Below, one piece after another: positions 34,971-41,617 of a DNA stretch of 41,617 nucleotides. Below the pieces are notes generated by a model. The model ran no database searches. It worked only from the letters and a program-made list of their open reading frames with translations, and was not told the DNA's origin. A program made the position numbers and the translations under genes. Position 1 is the first letter of the stretch. Each line of letters begins with the position of its first letter. This stretch comes from Atribacterota bacterium (GTDB lineage Bacteria; Atribacterota; Phoenicimicrobiia; Phoenicimicrobiales; Stramentimicrobiaceae). Where the stretch lies: the NCBI GenBank assembly GCA_028696495.1, contig JAQVGY010000005.1:1-41617 (forward strand), read 5' to 3'.

Positions 34971-36785
34971 TCAATCAATCTTTAAAATACTCATAAATGC
35001 TTCCTGGGGAATCTCTACCTTTCCTATCCTTTTCATTCTTTTTTTACCTGCTTTCTGTTTTTCCAGTAGTTTTCTCTTCCTGGTAATATCCCCGCCATAG
35101 CATTTCGCTAAAACATTCTTCTTCAACGCCCTCACGGTAGAACGAGCAATAATTTTATGGTTTATTCTTGCCTGAATAGGTACTTCAAACAATTGATGCG
35201 GAATTGCTGTTTTCAGGTTATCTACCAGTTTTCTGGCTCGCTCATAAGCTTTATCCTTATGAGAAATAAAGGATAGATTGTCAACCACATCCTGATTGAC
35301 TAATATTTCAACTTTTATCAATGCTGAACTCTGGTAACCTATAATATGGTAGTCAATACTGGCATATCCCTTGCTGATTGATTTAATTCGGTCATAAAAA
35401 TCAAGCATGATTTCATTTAAAGGCAAATGGTATAATAATCGGGCTCTATCCTTATCCAGATATTCCAAATTCTTAAATATCCCTCTCCTGTCCTGTAACA
35501 GCTCCATTACTCCGCCCACAAATTGACTGGGAGAAATAAGAGTCAGTTCAATAAACGGCTCTTCAATAAAATCAATCAAATTGGTATCAGGTAATTCTGA
35601 GGGGTTATTAATCTCTACAACCTTCTTATCCTTCAAATGAACCCTATATAAAACGCTGGGAGTGGTGGCAATTAATTGAATTTTATACTCCCTTTCCAAT
35701 CTTTCCTGAATAATCTCCATATGCAGCAAACCAAGAAAGCCGCATCGAAAACCAAATCCAAGTGCAGGAGAGTTTTCGGCAATAAAGCTGATGGAAGAAT
35801 CGTTTAAGCTCAGTTTTTCCAGTGCATATTGCAGATTGGGGTAATCTTCATTTTCAACAGGATAGAAACTGCAAAATACAACAGGTGTAACCTTTTTATA
35901 ACCGGGGAGTTGCTGAGATGAGGGACGCTCAGCATCAGTAATAGTGTCACCGACTTTGGTCAAGCTAACATCCTTAAAACTTGCGGTCAGGTATCCTACT
36001 TCTCCAACAGAAAGCTGGTTTACACTCTTTCTTTTTGGAATAAAAATTCCCACTTCATTTACTTCGTAATTCTTTTTATTAGACATGGTCTGGATTTTCA
36101 TACCAGGTTTGACCAGACCATTGACAACTCTAATATAGACGATAGAGCCTTGATAGGGATTATAAACTGAATCAAAAATCAATGCCTGTAATGGTTCCTT
36201 AACACTACCTCCTGGATGAGGTATATACTCGATAACAGCTTCCAGCATCTCTCTTATGCCGGTACCATCTTTGGCACTGACCAGGAATATAGGGCTATTC
36301 TCCAATCCTTTAATCTTTCTAATCTCATTGCTAACTTTTTCAATATCAGCAGTGGGTAAATCAATCTTATTTATAACCGGTATTATGGACAGGTTATTTT
36401 CCATTGCCATCTGGACATTGGAAATAGTCTGGGCTTGAACCCCCTGTGCAGCATCGACTACCAGTAAAGCCCCTTCACAAGCTGCCAGGTTACGAGATAC
36501 CTCATAGGAAAAATCAACATGTCCGGGAGTGTCAATTAAATTGAAAACATACTGCCCTCCCTTTAAAGATTTATATATAATACGAACCGCCTTTGATTTT
36601 ATGGTAATACCTTTTTCCCTCTCTAAATCCATATTATCAAGAATCTGCTCTCTCTTTTCCCTCTGGCTGACTGTATCGGTTATTTCCAGAATGCGGTCTG
36701 CAATTGTTGATTTTCCATGATCAATATGGGCTATAATAGAGAAATTACGAATATCTTCAATTTTAATAGGTTGAATCATTTTCAT
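34971..36785 (-). CDS. lepA: Elongation factor 4 (LepA)
   Basis: Ribosome-associated GTPase that can back-translocate stalled ribosomes and affects initiation and 30S assembly. The 604-residue protein has a G domain with AHIDHGKST (19-27), the switch [10 protein letters not shown] and the NKID motif. Domains II and III, the EF4-specific region ([23 protein letters not shown]) and the conserved basic C-terminal tail ([25 protein letters not shown]) follow. Full length. The ATG at 36785 is inside the murJ 3' end (23-nt overlap), indicating coupling; an internal ATG two codons later is an alternative. lepA-hemW-hrcA is the standard clostridial order. Confidence 0.97.
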   Translation of the reverse strand: MKMIQPIKIEDIRNFSIIAHIDHGKSTIADRILEITDTVSQREKREQILDNMDLEREKGITIKSKAVRIIYKSLKGGQYVFNLIDTPGHVDFSYEVSRNLAACEGALLVVDAAQGVQAQTISNVQMAMENNLSIIPVINKIDLPTADIEKVSNEIRKIKGLENSPIFLVSAKDGTGIREMLEAVIEYIPHPGGSVKEPLQALIFDSVYNPYQGSIVYIRVVNGLVKPGMKIQTMSNKKNYEVNEVGIFIPKRKSVNQLSVGEVGYLTASFKDVSLTKVGDTITDAERPSSQQLPGYKKVTPVVFCSFYPVENEDYPNLQYALEKLSLNDSSISFIAENSPALGFGFRCGFLGLLHMEIIQERLEREYKIQLIATTPSVLYRVHLKDKKVVEINNPSELPDTNLIDFIEEPFIELTLISPSQFVGGVMELLQDRRGIFKNLEYLDKDRARLLYHLPLNEIMLDFYDRIKSISKGYASIDYHIIGYQSSALIKVEILVNQDVVDNLSFISHKDKAYERARKLVDNLKTAIPHQLFEVPIQARINHKIIARSTVRALKKNVLAKCYGGDITRKRKLLEKQKAGKKRMKRIGKVEIPQEAFMSILKID

Positions 36786-38364
36786 CTATTTCCTTCATCT
36801 TTCTACTGCTAATTGCTTTAATAATCGGTCTGATATTTTTAAATTCAGGGATACCCATTATTATACCACTTAAATAATATACTATTATACCTGACAAACC
36901 AGAAACAAAGACCTGGCCAAATTGGAATATTTTCAGACTCATATTATATCTAAAATCAAAATAACGGGCAAATCCCCAGCAGGTTAAAGCCATTATCAGG
37001 CACGCCAGGATAGATTTTCCGGTAAATAGGAAGAGTCCCCTGTTATATATACCCTGAACTTTCTTATCTAAGGCAATACTTAAAATTATAAGATGCAATA
37101 TCGCTGAGATTGAGGTAGCCAATGCCAATCCCGCATGTGCCATAAAACGCACTAAAATTAAATCTAAAACAATATTGAAGATTACTACATAGATGCCTAT
37201 CTTCAGTGGTGTCCTGGTATCTTTCAAGGCATAGAATGAGCTTACTACCAATCTTAAAATAGCAGTAGCAAAAAGTCCTATAGAGTAACAAACCAGTGCC
37301 ACTTCAGTGATAGAGGTATCCTGAGAACTGAATAAACCATGCTGGTAAAATAATCGTACAACAGGATAACTGAGCACAATTAACCCAACTGTAGAAGGAA
37401 GAGTAAAAAAAGAGAGGAGCTTGTACCCAAAAGCAAAACTATCCTTCATTTTATCCATCTCACCCCTGGCAATATGTTGGGACAGTGTAGGAAGTATGGC
37501 AATAGATAGTGCTATGGCAAAAACACCAAGAGGAAACTGCATAAGCCGATTGGCATAATACAATGCTGATATACTTCCATGTGCCAGATATGATGCAATA
37601 ATGCGGTCGACAGCAAAATTAATTTTGTCAATTGCCAGCCCAAAAATTGCTGGAATCAACATCTGGAAGAGAATTCTTACTTCCCGGTCCTGAAGATTTA
37701 AGGTCCATTGATAATGGAACTTTTTCTTAATTAAAGAAGGGATGTGTATCAGCACCTGTACCAATCCCCCTACCATTACCCCTAATGACAGGCTATAAAT
37801 ACCGGCTTTGCCGGCAAAATAAAGAGCAAAGAGGATAATTCCTATATTTAGCATTGCAGGTGCTAAAGCCGGTATGAAAAATTCCTGATAAGAATTTAAA
37901 ATACCCATAAACAAAGCGGCTATAGAGGCAAACACAATATAAGGAAACATAATTCTGGTCAGCTGAACAGTCAGGAGGTATTTTTCTGGAGAGTGTTTAA
38001 ACCCGCTGGCCAGAAGACTTACTAAAAAAGGCGCTCCCCATATTCCCAGAGTTACGATAACTATCAGAGCTAAAATTAAAAGGTTTAAAACATTGCTGGC
38101 AAAGACATCTGCCCTTTTTTTATCCTGATTGGCTAAACATCCTGAAAAAATTGGAACAAAGGAAGTATTTAAAGCTCCCTCACCGATAATACTTCTTAAC
38201 AGGTTTGGAATCATAAATGCTATAAAAAAGGCATCTGTTTCAAAACCTGCTCCAAATTGATTGGAAATAACCATTTCTCTGCCCAACCCCAGAATCCGGC
38301 AAACCAGTGTTGCTGCCATCACTATACCGGTATATCTGGCAACCCGTAAATTGCTATTGGTCAT
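36763..38364 (-). CDS. murJ: Lipid II flippase MurJ (MviN family)
   Basis: Flips lipid-linked peptidoglycan precursor across the cytoplasmic membrane. The start is placed at the ATG at 38364 (533 residues), since GGAG lies 6 nt upstream; a TTG four codons earlier overlaps that site. About 14 transmembrane helices. The family N-terminal pattern [54 protein letters not shown] is complete (about residues 18-72), including the arginines thought to line the cavity. It is divergent from rpsT. In clostridia gpr and spoIIP usually occupy this position between rpsT and lepA; here murJ stands in their place. Confidence 0.95.
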   Translation of the reverse strand: MTNSNLRVARYTGIVMAATLVCRILGLGREMVISNQFGAGFETDAFFIAFMIPNLLRSIIGEGALNTSFVPIFSGCLANQDKKRADVFASNVLNLLILALIVIVTLGIWGAPFLVSLLASGFKHSPEKYLLTVQLTRIMFPYIVFASIAALFMGILNSYQEFFIPALAPAMLNIGIILFALYFAGKAGIYSLSLGVMVGGLVQVLIHIPSLIKKKFHYQWTLNLQDREVRILFQMLIPAIFGLAIDKINFAVDRIIASYLAHGSISALYYANRLMQFPLGVFAIALSIAILPTLSQHIARGEMDKMKDSFAFGYKLLSFFTLPSTVGLIVLSYPVVRLFYQHGLFSSQDTSITEVALVCYSIGLFATAILRLVVSSFYALKDTRTPLKIGIYVVIFNIVLDLILVRFMAHAGLALATSISAILHLIILSIALDKKVQGIYNRGLFLFTGKSILACLIMALTCWGFARYFDFRYNMSLKIFQFGQVFVSGLSGIIVYYLSGIIMGIPEFKNIRPIIKAISSRKMKEIDENDSTY

Positions 38365-38422
38365 TTTTGTCTCCAATTATCTCAGTTATTTATGAACTAT
38401 TTTATTTAAGCTTTTTTATTTC

Positions 38423-38451
38423 TTGATTTTAATTTGAAAAGATGGTAAAAT
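38423..38451 (+). promoter_or_regulatory. Promoter of rpsT
   Basis: TTGATT (38423-38428) and TAAAAT (38446-38451) are separated by 17 nt on the plus strand, 34 nt before the rpsT start codon. The -10 lies inside the perfect inverted repeat GGTAAA-A-TTTACC (38444-38456), which could be an operator or chance. Confidence 0.7.
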
Positions 38452-38484
38452 TTACCAGCAAAATCTTTCAGAAAGGAAGCAATT

Positions 38485-38790
38485 ATGCCCATTATTAAGT
38501 CAGCAATAAAAAGAGTTAAAATTTCAGAAAAACAGCTTAAGCGAAATTCTGCTTATAAATCCAGAGTTAAGACATTTATCAAAAAGTTTGAAAATTCCTT
38601 AAACACTGAAGATAAAGATGCTATAGAACAACATTACCGTCAATGTGTTTCTGTTCTGGACAAAGCTGCTCAAAAAGGTATTCTGGCAAAAAATACGGTA
38701 TCCAGAAAAAAATCTTTACTGGCAAAAAAATTTAAACTTCATTCTTTAAATGCCCAGAGTGAAGCTGCTCAGAACCCTGAAAAGAAATAA
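38485..38790 (+). CDS. rpsT: 30S ribosomal protein bS20
   Basis: Primary 16S rRNA-binding protein of the 30S body. The 101-residue, Lys-rich, helical product has the family pattern KSAIKRVKISEKQLKRNSAYKSRVKTFIKKFE and the C-terminal DKAAQKGILAKNTVSRKKSLLAKKF. It is somewhat longer than the usual 85-90 residues because of a tail (LNAQSEAAQNPEKK). The ATG has AAAGGAAG at 5 nt, and a promoter lies just upstream. It is the only plus-strand gene in the window and converges with holA, with only 7 nt between the two stop codons. No terminator hairpin is visible there, so its transcript may run antisense into holA. Confidence 0.96.
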   Translation: MPIIKSAIKRVKISEKQLKRNSAYKSRVKTFIKKFENSLNTEDKDAIEQHYRQCVSVLDKAAQKGILAKNTVSRKKSLLAKKFKLHSLNAQSEAAQNPEKK

Positions 38791-38797
38791 ATTGGTC

Positions 38798-39811
38798 TCA
38801 TTTTATTATCTTTATAACTAATTGCTCAAGCACTATATCGGGAAGCAAACAACCTGTTTTAAGACTGATTTCAGCATCCAGCAAATAATGGAATGCTCTT
38901 TTTAATTCACCCATTTTGTACCTTTGAGATTGGGTGATTAACTTTTTTACCACAAAATAAGGGAGACTCTTATCTCCCTTATTTTTTTTGTAATTGTTAG
39001 GTGACAATTTTTTCTGAAAAATTAATCTTATCTGCCGATTAAGCATAGCCAGGATTTGTAAAGGATGGTATTCATTGCTATCCATTAACATTTTGAGCAA
39101 AGAAAGTGCTTTATCACCTTTGCGCTCCCCTACTGCATCGACAAAATCAAATATGTTCCCTTCCTGTATCCCATATATATTTTCAATGAGGACCTCTTTA
39201 TCTATTTTAATATTCGAGTCTCCTAAATAGCAGAATAATTTTTCCAGTTCATTGCTAATCAGGGCTAAATCATTTTCGGTTATTCTCTGCAGATAATAGA
39301 TTGCTTCCTCATCTATCTCAGTTTTTGCCTCCTGACATCGCATCTTTATCCACAGTCTGGTCTGAGATGCATTCATTTTGGGAAGGGAGACAATTGCTCC
39401 ATACTTTGTTATCTTTTCCATACTAAAATTGGAAGGTATACGCTTACCATTGGAGAAAAGCAATACCATTAAATTATTATAATTAAAGGACAGCCTGTCT
39501 ATCATAGAAATTAGTTTTTGCATTAGAGGACTTTTAATTTTTTCTAACTCTCTGATAACAATACATTGGACACCCACACCTAAAGGTAATGTTTGCAGTG
39601 AATTAACCAGACGGCTAAAATCTAATTTTTCACCATAGAATATTTCATAATTCACCAGCTTTTTTTGCCTGGAAAATTGTTCCCTGAGCTTATCTAAAAC
39701 AATTTTATGCAGATAGTCCTCTTCTCCATAAATTAGATAGATGGGTTTAATAATATTTCGCTCTATCTCTTTTATCATGGTATTATAATCAAGAATTCTT
39801 TGCTTTTCCAT
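38798..39811 (-). CDS. holA: DNA polymerase III subunit delta
   Basis: Clamp-loader subunit that opens the beta sliding clamp. The 337-residue protein begins with the family segment NIIKPIYLIYGEEDYLHKIVLDKLREQF (the degenerate P-loop region). It continues with the AAA+-like domain (LVNSLQTLPLGVGVQCIVIRELEK), the lid domain, and the helical collar region with GERKGDKALSLLKMLMDSNEYHPLQILAMLNRQIRLIFQKK. Normal length. It follows comEC by 13 nt, and lies tail-to-tail with rpsT, the conserved comEC-holA-rpsT arrangement of Firmicutes. Confidence 0.95.
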   Translation of the reverse strand: MEKQRILDYNTMIKEIERNIIKPIYLIYGEEDYLHKIVLDKLREQFSRQKKLVNYEIFYGEKLDFSRLVNSLQTLPLGVGVQCIVIRELEKIKSPLMQKLISMIDRLSFNYNNLMVLLFSNGKRIPSNFSMEKITKYGAIVSLPKMNASQTRLWIKMRCQEAKTEIDEEAIYYLQRITENDLALISNELEKLFCYLGDSNIKIDKEVLIENIYGIQEGNIFDFVDAVGERKGDKALSLLKMLMDSNEYHPLQILAMLNRQIRLIFQKKLSPNNYKKNKGDKSLPYFVVKKLITQSQRYKMGELKRAFHYLLDAEISLKTGCLLPDIVLEQLVIKIIK

Positions 39812-39824
39812 AATATTTCAGTCT

Positions 39825-41617
39825 CTACCTTAAAGTTTTTATTTTATATTTTTGACCATTACTATCGATTAAGACAGTTCCATTACAATCTGTTCTAAAC
39901 ACTCTCCGGCAACAACAATCCAATCTTTCTAAAATATCCTGATGGGGGTGGTTAAAGTTGTTTAAGCCCACTGAAATCACTGCTACTTCAGGATGAACCT
40001 TCTCCATAAAGCACTCAGTACTGGAGGTTATGCTTCCATGGTGAGCTACTTTCAATATATCACTTTTTAATAAATTATCCCAATTTAGCAGGTTAATCTC
40101 TGCTTTTTCTTCAATATCACCGGTAAACAGGAAGCTGGTGTTTTTATAAAGTAATTTTAACACAATTGAATGATTATTAAAATTACTTTCATTACCATAG
40201 ACAGGCAGATTCAAGGAATTAAGGACTATTATTTCCAAATCTGGTGCCAACCTGATAGTATCCCCTGTTCCTGGCTTATAATAATATATACTATCATCTC
40301 CCCTGATTAAAGAGAGAAACTCATTATAAATAGCACACTGAGTATTTATTCCGCTATCAACAACCATATCTACCTTCATCTCTTTGAGAACAGAAACCAG
40401 CCCTTTCAAATGGTCTAAATCAGGGTGGCTAAGAACCATCATATCTATACTGCCAATCCCCAGTCTTCTCAAATATGGTAGCACAACTTTTTTGCCAATA
40501 TCAAAATCATTATATGGCATCCCGCCCCCATCAATTAAAATATTTTTTTTCTCAGGTGTTTGAATCAGGATAGAATCTCCCTGCCCAACATTGATAAAAT
40601 GAACCGAGAGTGTATTTGCAGAAAAGATAGGTGGAATAATTAAAAATAGAACCAAAGATGTAACGATAGTCCAAAATAGTATCTTCTTTTTTACCATATT
40701 TAGCTCAGACCAGTAAGCAAGGGTTAAAGATAATAGGATGAGAAAAAAATAATAAAACAAAATTTGAAACATTTTCGGTTGTGCAATATATTGGAAGGCA
40801 AAGGGCAAAGAGGTAGACAACCTGGTTATAAATATCAATAATCTTATAAATACTCGATTTATTATGGCAAATACTCCCGCACAGGGTATAAATATAAAAG
40901 AAAAGAGGACTGAAATTATACCTAAAACCAAAATTATGCTGATCAGAGGCACAATGATTAGATTAGATAATAGGGCTATATTGGAAATCTTATAAAAAAA
41001 GTAGGCCGACAGAGGTGCCACACCTAACCAGGCAGCTGCGGAAACCGCTAATGGCTGAGAAATAAAAGAAGGCAGGAAGCTTATTCTCTCCTCAATTATT
41101 GGTTTAAGAAAAATAATAAAAAATGTTACTGTGAAAGATAATAAAAAACCAGCATCAAATAATAACAGAGGCTGATAAAAGAGTAATATTAATGCTGCCA
41201 AATAGAGGCTATTACTCAGATGATAAGGTCTATTGACATATCCTGCTATTAGCATTGTAGAAAACATAATAGTTGCCCTGCTTACTGAAGGCCGAAAACC
41301 GGCAATAGCAGCATATCCCAGCAAGAAAACAATAATAATAATGTAACTCCAATTTTTTCTACTGCCAAAAAATGGTATAAATTTAGAAACAAAGAAAAGA
41401 GCTGCCGCAATGATTCCCACATGTAAACCGGATATTGCCAGTATATGCATAACACCGGCATCTTGAAAAATAAGTTCCCATTGTGAAGGAATTTCTTTTC
41501 TATTACCTGTGATAATTGCCTTTATCAGTGTATTACAGGGATAATTAAATAGACTATCAATACTATTTTCTACTCTATTTCTCAGGTAATTAAGAAAATA
41601 AGCCAAACCCAATTGCT
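39825..41617 (-). CDS. comEC: DNA internalisation-related competence protein ComEC/Rec2, 5' part missing
   Basis: Inner-membrane channel for uptake of single-stranded DNA during natural transformation. The frame is open to the window edge, so the N-terminal roughly 150-200 residues (transmembrane start and OB domain) are outside. Visible are the competence domain (LIKAIITGNRKEIP, FQDAGVMHILAISGLHVGI, with many transmembrane helices) and the C-terminal metallo-beta-lactamase-like domain: VHFINVGQGDSILIQTPEKKNILIDGGG, MVLSHPDLDHLKGL, and HHGSITSSTECF. The metal-binding residues are intact (SHPDLDH, HHGS), so it may be a functional nuclease-like module. No comEA is seen here; it usually lies immediately upstream, beyond the edge. 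Confidence 0.95.
   Translation of the reverse strand, partial: QLGLAYFLNYLRNRVENSIDSLFNYPCNTLIKAIITGNRKEIPSQWELIFQDAGVMHILAISGLHVGIIAAALFFVSKFIPFFGSRKNWSYIIIIVFLLGYAAIAGFRPSVSRATIMFSTMLIAGYVNRPYHLSNSLYLAALILLFYQPLLLFDAGFLLSFTVTFFIIFLKPIIEERISFLPSFISQPLAVSAAAWLGVAPLSAYFFYKISNIALLSNLIIVPLISIILVLGIISVLFSFIFIPCAGVFAIINRVFIRLLIFITRLSTSLPFAFQYIAQPKMFQILFYYFFLILLSLTLAYWSELNMVKKKILFWTIVTSLVLFLIIPPIFSANTLSVHFINVGQGDSILIQTPEKKNILIDGGGMPYNDFDIGKKVVLPYLRRLGIGSIDMMVLSHPDLDHLKGLVSVLKEMKVDMVVDSGINTQCAIYNEFLSLIRGDDSIYYYKPGTGDTIRLAPDLEIIVLNSLNLPVYGNESNFNNHSIVLKLLYKNTSFLFTGDIEEKAEINLLNWDNLLKSDILKVAHHGSITSSTECFMEKVHPEVAVISVGLNNFNHPHQDILERLDCCCRRVFRTDCNGTVLIDSNGQKYKIKTLR

Noticed and set aside
1-41617. CRISPR arrays, insertion sequences, prophage, toxin-antitoxin or defence genes.
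   Set aside because: No regularly spaced repeats, transposases, integrases or atypical gene clusters; all genes but DUF4416 and DUF503 have well-known housekeeping or transport roles.

Overview
The window is a long run of conserved bacterial housekeeping genes from an AT-rich genome (about one-third G+C by eye). Thirty-two of the 33 protein genes read on the minus strand; only rpsT reads on the plus strand. I see no rRNA, tRNA, CRISPR array, insertion sequence, prophage or defence island, and no clear candidate for a new multi-gene system. The interest lies in untranslated structure, start-site anomalies and gene order.

Lineage. The gene complement resembles Firmicutes: RNase Y, RecX, HrcA with a perfect CIRCE, RnpM, YlxP and a YmfM-type RodZ. 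The gene order matches two clostridial chromosomal blocks, but without their sporulation genes. DnaK carries the N-terminal-quadrant insertion typical of diderm bacteria, and the BMP-family binding protein has a signal peptide without a lipobox cysteine. Together these suggest an anaerobic, Clostridia-like but non-sporulating, possibly double-membraned lineage such as Atribacterota or a neighbour. This is inference; no marker gene was compared.

Layout in transcription order (high to low coordinates). (1) 41617-38798: comEC (5' end cut by the window edge) and holA. (2) 38423-38790: rpsT with its own promoter, divergent from murJ. (3) 38364-33804: murJ, lepA, hemW. (4) 33760-27131: a sigma70-type promoter plus CIRCE, then hrcA, grpE, dnaK, dnaJ, mtaB and a strong terminator. 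A 21-bp hairpin separates dnaK from dnaJ. (5) 27000-20018: nusA, rnpM, infB, ylxP, rbfA, nrnA, truB, ribF, a transcription/translation block. (6) 19812-16580: promoter, a structured leader of about 100 nt, rpsO, pnp, dut. (7) 16553-13478: uppP, ftsK. (8) 13420-8412: a BMP-type (nucleoside-like) ABC importer, with a perfect 17-bp hairpin after the binding-protein gene. (9) 8234-4384: rodZ-like, DUF4416, thpR, recA, recX. (10) 4358-2551: promoter, rny, terminator. (11) 2425-109: miaB, miaA.

Most notable observations: thpR has no usable ATG in frame with its conserved N-terminus, and a one-base change in an A5 run would restore one; the predicted rpsO transcript starts exactly at the base of a long-range RNA stem; rny has its Shine-Dalgarno fused to its GTG; two intercistronic hairpins lacking T-tracts follow dnaK and the binding-protein gene.
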